DNA of 64,000 nucleotides from Brachypodius melanocephalos (taxonomy: Eukaryota > Chordata > Aves > Passeriformes > Pycnonotidae): NCBI GenBank assembly GCA_013398615.1, contig VZSR01003798.1, forward strand, positions 13,093,117 through 13,157,116, written 5' to 3'. This document shows positions 1-13,200 of this stretch, one piece after another. How positions within the stretch are numbered: the first letter of the stretch is position 1; every line of letters begins with the position of its first letter. Both the position numbers and the translations under genes were made by a program. The notes beneath the pieces are model-generated. The model saw only the letters and a program-made list of their open reading frames with translations, was not told where the DNA came from and made no database searches.

Positions 1-3000
1 TTCTTAACCACAAATTTCCGAATAACATTTTGAACTGCTGGGTCTATGATATTTTTTTTGTCTCTCAAGCTTGCAAAGTAAGTAGCTGTTTTATAGTGCC
101 TTAGTTAATTTATATTTAATCAGAAAAGGTGGGGTTGATTGGAAACTGCTTCTCTTTCAATCTCAATAAACAATTCTTTCATTTTTCTAATATGACACAG
201 ATTTTTCTCTTTTTTATTTTTACTGAAAAGAATTTGTCTTCTTCTCTCTTATGAAAGATTTCAGAGATAAAAATTTGCAGTGCAAAATTCTGCACAATAT
301 GCTAGACCAGAAGTCTAATTCATACAAAATATGTAATGTTACAAATTCCTAAACACATTATGTGCACGTGGATCAAAACAATACTTTCATAATATGGTGG
401 TAAATGGCATTAGACAAATTCAATCTGCCATGGAACCCTAATGATTACTCATCCAAAGCCAAAATAGACAAAGAATTAAATCAAGCACTACTCTTTGAAT
501 GCAAAATATTTATTATGAAGTATTACCACAGAATACTAGGCATTTATCTTAAAAAAGCTTTTAAAATCTCATTCTTAGGACATGTAATATAACCTATCAA
601 GATTTTTTGCAACCTAGAGCCACTAAAGAAAGTGTTTAGTAAATACTGGATTTCAAGTTGGTAACCTTTCTTTCTAGAAAAAAACTTGACTTTTTCCTTT
701 TCTCTTAAAAACTTTAGTTGTGAAGAATTCAAAGTCAGATAATATAGTTAGTTTTAATAAATATTCTCATATCCATATATAGAAGAACAATATATTTAAG
801 AAGAGAAAAGTTTTCTAGAAATCCCTATGCAAGACGACCTATTCTGTGTGTTATTAGGCAGAGTAGGATAGGCTTGTGAGGTGATTTTAGGAGATTACCA
901 ATTAGGCTCTGCAGTACGTCTGTCCTACCACCCCAACACTTTCAATTCCTGCCCTTCAATCTGTGTAAGAGCCACAGACTATTCCTTTCATTGTGGAGAA
1001 AAATACAGGACACATCCATAATTCCCCTCCTAGGCTTCATGCTATTCCCTGCCAAGGCGGTTTGGCAAGCAGGGAAGATATTTCAAAGGAAAACATATAG
1101 GGCCTCACTCAGCCATATTAATGCTCCTTCACATTCCTCCTGCAATATTATCCTGCCCATAAGGCTTATTTAAATACAAGAACATCTTTGGCAAGCAAGG
1201 CTTTCAAAACAGAGACCCGCGTGGAGAATCCAAGAGCAGTACTTAGTTTTCACCTTCACACAATAGCCATATTACAAAAACAACTTGTACTTACGTGGGA
1301 ACACAAAGTGATGGATAGCTTTAGATTTGAAATCAAATATAGCTTTCCTAGCAAATTTTAAAATTGAGAAAGTCTGCCGCTGTCACCCGGTCATTTTGCA
1401 TAAAAATTGGAAGAAAAAAGAAAAAAAAACCCTACAGAAATATACAAGCCAATATTCCACAGCAGCAGCATAAAGGGTAACTCTAGACTAAAAAAACCTA
1501 TATTTTTAATTGGACACAATAGTGGGAAGTGAGAACTGTCCATTATATGGCTAAGAAAAACCAACACACAGACACCTCTACCTTAACAAATGTCTTCTCT
1601 AAGCAATTCATGTTATTCATGTTATGAATAGTCCAACACATTGTTTTAATTGGAAGAATATACAGGGTTTTAATCCAAAAGACATCCCCATTGTGCTTAA
1701 TTTAACATTCCTCTTCCAAACTGAAAACCAACAGGACAATTTGATCAGTTACAGGACAGTGGATCTTACACTTGAAGGGACAAAGAAAATTGTCAGAAAT
1801 GTGATTCTGAAAAGAGTGCTGAAAGCAAAATCTCTTCTCTCAGGTAAGCAACTAAGAATTTGAAGTCAAACTCATCAATGTAATTCCTAAAGCACAAGGA
1901 GAAAAGACAGCTAACAGTTGCTCTGCAATAAGGACTGTTACTGGTTTATCAGATGTGATCAGTTGACCACAGAGAAGTTTTGAGAACTTATTTTAAGGTA
2001 GCTCTGTTTTGACTTGGGTTATAGTAAGAGACTATGGAGAACATTTTTGTAAGAGTCAAACCTTTGAATGTATTGCAGGCTGCACCCACCTTGCTCATAA
2101 TTTGTACAGTATGTGTGTAACTGACAGATTTGCAACGCGTTTCTGAGCTGGAAGTTCTTTCTGAATTACATTCAAGTTCAGAAAGGTGGGCTGGAATTAT
2201 GTATAAGAAATATAAACTTCTAATTTTATATGAAATTGAGTTCTAATGAATTTGCTCTATAGAGGAGCATCTAATTCTGCATTCTGCCATAAATTCAATC
2301 AGGCTTTAGCACACCCAGTTTACCACCACTATTACTACTCACATCAATCACACAATGTTCACTCTGAACATACACTTGCTTCATCTGCAGGGACACTGGA
2401 ATACAGAAATTCCCAGGAATATATTGAGCATGTGAGCCCACCTATTCCACATCATTAACTCCAATACAACAGCAGCAGTATAAACACACTACTTCTGAAA
2501 TGGACTTATTTTACTTTTTCCAATCTTCTGTAACACACTTTTGCAGACATAATCTTAAGATTCTTAGATTAGTTCCCTATCATTTCATATAACAGGTTAT
2601 GAAGCCTTGAAAACGTACCTGGTTGTCTCTCCATTCAGAAAAGAAGCCACAGCAAAATCCAACTCTTTAAAATCATATTACACTACATCTTTGTAGATAA
2701 TTTTTTCTTTTACAACAAAAATTCCATTCAAGTTTGAGTTTAAACAGATGCTCAGAAGTATTTTTGAGAAAATAAAAATTCCACACTTCTATCTGTGATG
2801 GATTCTGCTTTCTTTTAATAATTGATGTCAAGGTTCTCTGTACAACTTACACACTCATCTGCTCTTTGAACCTACAGTGTTTTATAGGCACACACTACAC
2901 ACAGAGCTCTCTTCTTTAACTGATTGAAATGTGCTCATTTCACCCATCAGCCATGGGAATGCTGAAGAAAAAAAATTAAATCATGACGATAAAAAGCTTT

Positions 3001-3183
3001 TTTAAGCTTCAAAAAGAAAGCATACTCAGGGATGCTCCATTTGATATGTAAGCAATAACAGATACAGCTACTAAAGCCTCACAGGAATTGATATTCTGTC
3101 AGCAGAGGGGCCAAACTGTGACCATCACCTGTACAGAGATTCAGACTGGCTTTCATTTCTTTGGTGCTATTTCCAATTCTGCC

Positions 3184-3258
3184 TTTTTTGTTGTTGTTGT
3201 TTCTTGTTTTTTTGGTTTTTTTTTTTGTTTGTTTGTTTGGGGTTTTTTTTGTTTTTGT
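3184..3258 (-). repeat. T-rich simple sequence with GTT and GTTT units
   Basis: About 75 bases consist almost only of T with G interruptions, including (GTT)n, (GTTT)n and a GGGG. Read on the minus strand it is an A-rich tract with CCCC and CAAA units. Confidence 0.9.
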
Positions 3259-5906
3259 TAGAGAACTGCAAATGTCCAGCACCTCTAGGGTCTGTATCTT
3301 GTTCAACTTCAGCCTGCTGACACACTGACGAACAGCATCTGCCAATTCAAAGAAGCTCTGACCAGACTGACTTGATGCAATCTGGCAACTTTAATCATCT
3401 TAAGCTGTCCTCTGGAATACCTGTTCTGCATCTCAAAGTGCCTTTTCCACACAAGTTAAAATGGTTGGTGTAACTTTGTAGAAAGCCACTGGTTTGTAAC
3501 ACTGGGCATAATGTTCTACATCTGGATAGCCTGGACAAATACACAAAACCCCCTTTTTATTCTCTCAGGTTAACATTTCCAGGAAGAAAGGAGGGCATGA
3601 TTTAGAGGAAGACCTGAGATCTGAACATATGGTTGCTGTAACCAGTGCAATATAAGCTGAGAGAAGGAGAGGGTAGCTCATCCAATTTCTATTCAGGAAT
3701 ACATCTAAGACTGGAAACACCCATAGACACTGTATATACAAACCAAAGTATCACACACATAACAGGCTTAAAGAAAAAAGAAGAAATAGGAGGCCTTTTG
3801 CTAATTTTCTAGCTAGCAGCAAGAGTGACGTCTCCCTTTGGAAAGGGAGCTGGAGGCCAGTGGCAATAAGAGAACAAATTAGCTGTATTGGTCTGGAAAG
3901 TTTATGATTAGCTTGGGAGGTCTGAAGCCTGCTGATCACTACAAAAATAACATTTCACTTTGATGCATGTCTATCGGCTCTCACTATATTAAAATGTTTT
4001 CATTTCTAAATGTGGGTTTCAGCTGCTGTGTCTGGCCACCATGTGACATGAAAGTGAGTATCTTTATGTAACACATTTTTTTCTGATCAGTATTTCATAT
4101 AAGAGAAGTTAGCAAACACTGGATATTCTGTGTGCTTGTGTGCCTGCAGTGATTTAAAGAGTTCAAACTAAGACAAAATACCCATTCCTGAAAACACATA
4201 CTGGAATAAAATGCTCAGCTTCACCATTAGAACCAAAATATCTTACAGCAAATTTAGTGGACAATTCTGATATTTTACAAATTAAGCCATAGAACTGCAT
4301 AAATCAAGATCAAAACTCCAAAGTAAAAGCATATGAACTACCAGGACATTGACCTGGTATATATCCTCTAGCAAACATGTTAGAAAGAATTCATTTGTGT
4401 GTTGGCAGAAGTACAGCACCGTAAGCACTTGTGCAATAAAAATGTCGGACATGACAATCAGACAGTATGAAATTATTCCTCATAGGGGCTTTAATACTTG
4501 TTATAAACTGCTGTATTATACAAGTTCAATCTTTCTTTGCAGCTGCCTTTAGTATTTTTTCAGCCAGAGGCAAACAACTCTTTACAAATGTGCCTCCTCA
4601 ACCTCTGACTTGAGGATTTGGGATTGGTTTCCCTAAATGAGGTTTGCCTAAAATTAGCTTTACAATAAGAAAGAACTGCAGTTGTACACAGAAGCAATTC
4701 TGTTAAGCTTCATGTTCTGTTGCTGTACAGCGTGTAAAGGTCCACTGTCCTCTCTTCATTGTGCCATGTGAGAAGGGCTAATGGGGATCTTGTGTTAATG
4801 GTCAGAAAAGTTAGGTTCTCACACCTAAGCACAAGTGAAATGAGCTGTCTGTGTTCCTAGATGGACAGACATATACAAATATAATTCAAAATCAACTTTG
4901 GATTTTAACACCAGCAATGAATGAAGACCAAATTTCACAATTTTGGAGATATTAGTGAATTTAGAGAATTACGGGAATTTAGAGAAATCTAACGTAGATA
5001 GAAAACTACTAGGCTGTGATAGTTTGATTGGAAGATGCAGTTCCAATCATCACTTCCAAATTTACCATGGGTTTACATTCAGCATTCCTTCTGGTCAATC
5101 CCTAAATGAAGAGACAAATGAGAAGCAGAAGTTTTAAAAGCACCCAGATCTCACACACACAGTGACAGCTTCCCTCTTTCACAGTCTTTGTGCAGTTGTT
5201 GCCAAGGAAGTAACAAAAAAAGCTTCCACAGGTCTTTTCTACTCGTGTGTCTGTTTTCTTATTAGAGAGCCGTGCAAATGTCCTTGTGACTTTTGTACAA
5301 TATTCTTTCAGCTCATGGAGGTTGCTTATCTCTGCAAGAGCTTCTTCTAGCCCTACAGTTATCTGCAGGTAAATGCAATAATGGCAATTTTGCAAAGATT
5401 TTCAGAACAATACAAAAAAAGATATATCAGTTCTCTAGAAATTTATTAGCAACTTTTTTACTAAAACAGTTTTGGTGATCCCCAGTTCTCTTCTTATGCA
5501 GGCACGTTTTGAATCTTACACAGAAGTTAATACAGATTCCAAACATTTGAAGCTGACAATTTATATGTGCAGAATAATGTAAATTGTTGAGAACATGTAC
5601 CAAGAAAACTGAAGAGATTGATTTGAAATTCACATTACACAGCTTGAGATAAGCTTCTGCATGAACTATTCGTCAAGGACAGCTACCATGATTCTGTGAT
5701 CAAATAGCTAGTGACACTAGGGAAATTTAGTATACATATGCAAGTAAGCTGGAAATTATTTTAGACTGCTGTCACTACACAAACAAACAAAAATGAAAGT
5801 TAAACAGAATGTTCTTTGTAATAGCTGAAAAAAGGAAGGGCACATTTCAGACAGATGTCACTGAATGTCTATGGAATATGCTTCTACTAATATAGGATGA
5901 AAACTA

Positions 5907-5935
5907 TGCCAATGACTTTAATGGCTAATTAGGTT
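5907..5935. repeat. Diverged palindromic repeat, copy 2 (short)
   Basis: GCCAATGACTTTAATGGCTA, then ATTAGG, resembles the same CATTGACTTCAATGG core followed by the AGGATTAGG-type flank. Confidence 0.4.
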
Positions 5936-8900
5936 GATGTGAATTCATTAATATCTTTTTGTTTTCCTTGGTAGTCTGATATTTGTGTTAATTTCCTGTC
6001 TTCTGTTCTACATTCTTTTATTCAACAAACAAAACAAAATCTGGCACAAACATCAAACTCTGATCAACAAAAGAGGCAAAACTAGGCAACCTTTCAACAG
6101 CAATCCACAGGATTACACAATATCACACAACACTGCGGTAGTTGTTGATTTAGTGGAAGGAGCACAACACTTCACATTTAAGATACTTCACTTCATGCAA
6201 GATTAAATTCAGTTGACTTATCAAGCAGCAAAGAGCTCAGCCATGAAGAGACTTAGAACACTGTGGACAGTTTAGTGTTTAAGAAATACACACTGATGAC
6301 ATTCATGTTGTCAGGCTGACAGAGCAATTGGCTAACTCAGGCACATGACTTTTGTTTGTTCTAACCCACACTGATTGGTCTACCACATACAAACATTTTT
6401 ATTAGCATTTTCCTCACCATGTTTACAAAAGTTGGACTTTTCACCACATTGTTTCTAAGCTGTTGGCTAATATTATAAAATATGGTTTTATTCCAATCAG
6501 ATTTCTGCTTTTGGCTATACAGTTTTAACACATAACTATAGTTTCTTTCAGTTTCAGCACAAGTCAGGATTAGTATGGAAAATATACAGGGCAGGAGAAC
6601 AACTTACAATAGCAATTAATGTCATAAATTCACATTGACATCTGATGTCATTACTGCTTATTTAAGTCCAGTAAGAATGCAACAAATACTAGATAAAAAT
6701 ATTTTTAATTGAACTCTTAAACATTGGGAAAGTTACTGCTTTTGTGAGCTGGTCATGAGCTAGTAAAAATTTTGCATTTTAATCAGGTGTGATCTAATCA
6801 CCTTTCACTGCTCAATCTAACAAACAAATATTTTAGAATTCCTAAAGGCAGGCTACCTAAGATATTTTACAGATTATTCCCAATGTTGTTTTTTTATATG
6901 ATATGTAGCTGTTTACAGAGTAATAACCTTTTAACCAGTATTACTACATAAAAATATGATCACGCAGGTATCCACTACCCATCCCCTGACACAAGAGACT
7001 CTAAAGAGGAAACAGTGAATAAAAGGTTTCTTAGAATTGCAGAAAGACAAGAAGGCAACACAGTTGCATTGTAAGTTTGCAAACATGAACATTCCAGCTG
7101 AACCTAAGTGCGCACAGAAAAGGGTCATTAAAAACAGCAAAACAAAGGATTATATTCTTTTTGCACTATGTTCTTATTCTCTGTGCAAATTTTTTTCTAG
7201 CTGTGTGGTCCCTTGGCTAAAATGAAAAACATTCCTGGAGGACTTTTGGCATTGCAGTGATGAGGAGTAAGGAGAAAGAAGAGGCTAGAGAACACCTGCT
7301 GCAGCAGGGTAACACTTGTTAGTAACAAAAGCTCAGACTCCATAACGGAACAGAAGAAGCTGCTCATGAACAGACGGGAGACAAGTGGGAGGAGAAAGAC
7401 TCTGACTAATAGTCATGATTAACTGAGGTGGGATACTGGAAGGCAAGTGTGGTGATGAAAAAGGGTGCAGGAACTAAATGGGTTAGAGGCAGACTCTCAC
7501 TGCTCTAGTGTGAACTCCCAGGTAAGTGCGTCTGCTCAGCATCCTGTGGAATAGGACCCTAACATCCACTTAGTTGCATACTATGAGCACTTTGTATCCA
7601 AGCAAAGACATTAGGAGTAATACTTTTGAAGTGATTATCTCAAGAGATATTGAGAGAGATTATGTAAAATTATTCAGGTCATGATTTAAAATGCTTGCCA
7701 AACAAAAAAAAAATTAAATGGAAAATTAAAGAATGTATTTAAGAACCACCCTTCATAAAACTATAAAAGTACATATTTGCAAAACTCAACACCTTAAATT
7801 AGTTATTAAACAAGTAAGAAAGTCAAATACAAAAACTGTGCACCAGGCTGTAACACCTTGGCCAACTCGAAGCAAAGAAAATCAGGTTCTCTCTACTGAC
7901 AAATTTAAAAGTGGTTTTCTCTGTCTGTAAATGTCACAATTACTGTAACCATGACATTCTGTTAACATTATAATCACAAATGGCTTTGATCTGTAGTTTA
8001 TCAAGTAATTTAAAATGATATGGCTTTCCATTGTTTTCCTGAACTTTTAATCCTTTCCTGACAGAATCTGTGGGTGGCAGTAACATTTTCCCTGTGCAGT
8101 AAGACACAGAATGCAGATGCAAAGGCTACAGAAAAAGACATTCCTAAACATACATCAACTTTCATATAAATCAGAGGTGTGTCTGACAGTGATCAGAATA
8201 AGGACATGCACTTCTGACCCACAGAGCTCTTGGGAATGCTTCCTTCACAACCTTCAAGGGATTGCCACTGACATCAAAGATAAGGACAAATAGAAAACTG
8301 GAGCTCACCCTGTGAGATTTGAGTTTCTTCATGTCACTAAAGGATCTGCTCATGAAACAAGGCACTGCTACAAAAGATTTCAAAAAGCAAGACTTCATCT
8401 TGAATTTCATATTCAACTTTTAAGAATTAATATTCAATGCTTAGCAAATCCAAAGAAAAGTTAATGAAGTCCGTTTAGTCAAGAACCCTCCTTGCCCTCG
8501 GGGAAATTTTCAAAAGCACCCAAAGTCCAAAAGAACTAGAGATCCCAGTGCAAGTCAGCACATCTGTTGTGTTCATGCTTCCCGGTGCTTTGAGAAAATC
8601 TCCCCCATAAAGCAACAAAAATATAAAAACATCTCTAAAGCATTCTTTCCTCAAAAATGACTGCTCCCTGTATTCAGCATTAGACTTCTGATGTGCTTCT
8701 GATAGTGCTACTCTTTGGAGAGTAAGCACTTCTTTATTTTGAGAATAAATAAATTAAATTACAAATGTAAACTACTTTTCAAGCAAGCAATTCAGCTCAG
8801 TATTTCAAAATCCCAACAAAGCATTCATGAGCAGTATTTGGAACAGTTTTTTAAACAAGGCATCAGTGACTTCAGGACCCCAAACTCCCAGGTTGCTGAA

Positions 8901-11900
8901 GGTCTTCACCAGCACATGCATTGCTGTGCACGGCAGAGACCCCCAAAGGAGTGTTCAAGGGATCTGCTCCGAGTACAGAACATAATTTAGCTGTGACAAG
9001 CTAAACCAGCAACTACTGAGTCAGGTCTGTGTTGGCAAATGGTTTCCACCAGTTCCAAAAGCAACATCTCTAAAAATCTCAGATTTTTCACCCATGTTGC
9101 CCAGAGCTATTACAGCTGGCATAGCACTGAAAAACAAATGCTCAATAGGATAAAGAGAAAAGAGTTTCTGCAGGAAGTCTGCAACTGTTTTCAAAATGAA
9201 CTCCTCATGACATTTTACATTTTGTATGCAATCAAATTCTTATTCTTTTTTTGTCCCTCAAAAAGATCTTCAAGGAAAAAAAAAAAAACCAAGTAGTCAA
9301 GAATTCTCAACATAAAAAAATCATGCACTAAATGCTAAAGGGTCAAAAGTTTGAAAAATATCTGGGTTTTTATTTTCCAATATACCCACCCTACAAGTAG
9401 GTTGCACAGCTTTCCTTAACAGCATTCTTAGAACTGAGTAGAACGCATGAGCCAATTTCCCCCTCCTGCTCTGGGGTAAGGTCAGCCCCTGGAGGGTTTG
9501 AGCCCCTGGAAAGAGCCATGGAGGTCACTCCTGCTGAACTGCTCGACCTGAGCTCTGTGCAGCTGTACCAACCCTGGGACACACAATCCTCCTGTGCCAG
9601 GAGTCAGGTTTCTCCACACAAGGTTCACTGGCAATGCTGCCAAGGAATTAACCAGAGACTCAAGTCACTGGGGGGTTCATATGATTCCAAAAAAGCCAAT
9701 CTGAACACAGTAAACTGTAAACTACTAACTAAGCCTTCTAAAACCTTATTATAGAAATTAATTACTCCTGAGTAGAAGGCTGGCATGCTAAAACGTTTCA
9801 GAACCATAATATTCTCTAGAGGACAGCCCCAGGCACAGCTGCTGAAATAATCACCCACCATGTGAAAACTGAGGTTTACTGGTAAAAACTTCCACGAAAG
9901 ATTTGCATAAATCAGTGCACCCACTCAACACAAACACCATGGAGCAACATCTGAAGATTCCAGCTTACAGTTTTCCACTGAGTACTGCTGCCTTACAGCC
10001 AAAGATGGTACATTTTGCAATTTTTCCTGTACAGTCACTTCTAAAGAAATACCTACATGATACTTTGCAGCAGATGCAACTCACTCTGTCTTCCTCCAAA
10101 CTAACCAGATGCCAAATTTCCCTGTACAGAGCAAGGGTGAAAGGTGTAAAATTTACCAGTGGGACCACATGCCTTTCTGAGACAAAGTACCAGGCACACT
10201 CAGGATCAGCATCACGTGGCTACAAAGCTTCTGCATGGCAAGGAGCATGAGCCAAAAAGCCTTGTATCTGCCTGCCAAAAAGCATGGCAAAAGATTACTT
10301 CAAAGCAAGCTAGAAGCCGATTATTTGGGCACCTGAGGCTTTTGGCTGAAGATTTTTTGACTAGATGTCATATGCATACCTCAGTCTCAGGGGTGCAACT
10401 TTAACTATTATCTGACAAGAGACTAAAAAAAAAGGAAAAAGAAAGTAAAAACACAAGAAAGAAAGCTTCTGAAATAAATCTCACTGCAGAGACATCATAT
10501 CACCTTCTGGATCAGCACATGGAAAAAAACTCAATACTCACTGCATCAAAATCACAGTATAAGACTTTGCTTAGTGTAAGAAAAATAATTCAACAAATGT
10601 GCATGCATCACTAATTCTGGCCTCCATTAAGTTCTGGAGGTTTTTAAAGCAGAAGGTTATTATGAAGTTTATCAGTCTTATAGTACTGTCAGTTCTCCCT
10701 CTTCTTGCACCTCAAAATGTTTTTACAAAATGTCATTGCAGCCAAGCATGTCATCCTAAGGATTCTACCACACCAGCTATGACCAACAGGCAACAGAGTC
10801 ATCCAACAGTGTTTCTGAACCTAAGTTCATTTCAACAAACAGACTGATCACAGGCATCCTGATTTTTCATCAAAATCATTGGGAATAATGCAGCAGGAAT
10901 CCTAAACAGGCCAGTCCAAGAGAAAAGGCTGCAGTTATAAAAACTGATTTACTGAAAAGCTCAAAATTCAGAATATTAAGACAGGAGACATTTATAAAGA
11001 CCAAATAGCTACACTGACATCAAATTACTCAGCTGCTGGGCCAGAACTATCAAGATAAATGATATTGTGTTAAAAATATCATAAATACAACCCAAAATAG
11101 CAATTTTTTGAAAAGCTCCAAGGAAACAGAGTAAAATGAAAACAGCTTAAAATGAAAAGGAGTAGTTTACACATTCTAGTCTCAGACAAGTAAAAAAAAC
11201 CCTACAGACGTAATTTTATCTGCTCTACTTGTTTTGCAGCACAAGTCCATGACAGAAAGTACCTAGAAAAAAACAACTGGGTCTATCAGAACACTGAAAC
11301 CTGACGCTACTTTTGCAGGTACATTTGCAAAACTCACTCTTTTAGATTAATCTTTGGCAGTATCCCATTGGGAATATGAGAAGGGATTAAAAATCTGCCT
11401 ATGTTCTTTTACTTACACCTCTAACACTCTACAAATACATAAAAGCACAACCCAATAATTTGCAAAACGTGATTTACTCTTTGCTCTATGCAGAATTCAT
11501 GTGTTTCACTATTAAATCACAAAACCTATGCATTTGCCTAAACTTCTCAAGTCCCCAAAACAAGAAAACACACATGAAAAAGAGAAACCTTGTGATTTCA
11601 ACACATATCTTTGTTCTCATAAGTCTTAGCACAAATCTATTTATTCCCTAAAGGAATATTGATTTCCTAAAGGAAAAATTCAGTCAGGAACAGCAGCAAA
11701 GAGCAATTAAACAGTATCAAAACATCCAGTCCATTTCAGCTTGTTATTTGTTGGTTACAACCTTATGTTATAGCAGGAATAAAAAACTTGACACTTTGGC
11801 ATCTGAAAAGCATTCAATTACATAATACCTGATACTGTGTACAGCAGATGTTCTCAGACTAGAGCCCACTGCCCCCATGAGATCAGTAAAGACCTTCCAG

Positions 11901-13112
11901 GGCTTTGCAAAGTTCCTTGATTTCGCTTGTAAACTTGTGCAGTTACTTAAATGGGCTTGTTAGAAGGGGGAAAGGGTCCCCAGAAAAACCAAGTCTTCAA
12001 AGATTAGGAAAAGATCATCTGGTTTCACAGTATGTGCACAAGAACAAACTGAAGATTTAAAATGCTCATACAAGTTAAGATCTGAACAATATTAATTTTG
12101 ATCATGCCATGGCAACAGAGAAAATTTGGGTATGGAAACATCTCTTACATCTTTGTTTGGGGAGTTATTTGAGCAACCTGGATAGGATGAGTTCCTTCTC
12201 ACCTGCCCACAGCCTCCTTGTAGCCCTGCTCAGTGCTCCTGTTTATTCCTGGCGAGCAGCAGACAGCAAGGAGCTGCAGGGAGCTTTCCTTGTCCTGTCA
12301 TGGCTTTTGGCCTTCCCCTCCCAAGCAGTCCAGGTGCTGCCCTGCCACATGCACAGCCAGAGCCATTGTGACACTATTTCAAAGTCAACAGCCTAAGGTG
12401 AGCTCCTACAGCTGGGAAGCTGAGGGCTGACTGGCACACGAGGCCTTGGTCCAAAATAGATACAAGCATGGGTGTGACAGCAAATGAACACAGCCTTGAT
12501 GACGGCATCTCGCTGATCACTACACTGCTCTGGGATCTCTGTCAAAGGCTCCAGTTCAGAAACAGACTGATTTGCTTCATAGTTTGTATGAATTCTCTTT
12601 TCATTGGAAAACAGTCACAGCATTGCTTTATTTACCTGAATACAGATTTCTGCTGGGGAACCTCTGAAAAGCCAAAGAAACTTTTACATTTGGAAGTATG
12701 ATCACTCAAGGAAATTGCTAGTTTGCAGTAATCCGGTAAAAATGCAGAACCAAAAGTCCCATGTGAGTAACTGCCAGATTTTGGAATGATGCTGTTCAAG
12801 ACTTGATAAACTACTGCCACCACAACTCTCTTTGTTAGATTGGTTGCATTTATTTCCCACCGAAATAAACAAAAAAATGCAGCCCGTGATGGACTTCCTG
12901 CTTCAGTACAACAGCACTGGGCACCATTCCTTGAGGACTTTGTGTCATTGATTATTTTCTCATCTACTGTAACTTTTTCCCCTATTAAATATGTATTTCT
13001 GATTGTATCCATGTGAGATACATTAGTTTAGCATTTTCATTAGTATATCTGTGCTTAGAAACGCTTTCCTGTGTTACAAGACTCAGTCAGTCAGTCAAAC
13101 TTCATCAAAACA

Positions 13113-13200
13113 CTTAAGCCTGCACCTAACTCCAAGTATGCACCTAATCCCATTGACTTTAATGGGACTGCTTACTTGCTTAGTTAGGCATGCATTTAAA
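13113..13200. repeat. Diverged sauropsid-type palindromic repeat, copy 1
   Basis: The core CCCATTGACTTTAATGGG (13149-13166) is an imperfect palindrome, followed by ACTGCTTACTTGCTTAGTTA and GGCATGCATTTAA. I recall this kind of motif as a common ancient interspersed repeat in reptile and bird genomes; the family name is not assigned. Confidence 0.55.

Noticed and set aside
5685..5705. ATGATTCTGTGATC, considered as a CR1 tail
   Set aside because: Only about 14 bases match and the upstream CR1 3' sequence is missing; this could be chance.
12109..12430. GC-rich block with overlapping plus-strand frames
   Set aside because: No splice sites in the right places, no motif, and the frames differ in composition from any known family. 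It may be an old unrecognised repeat.
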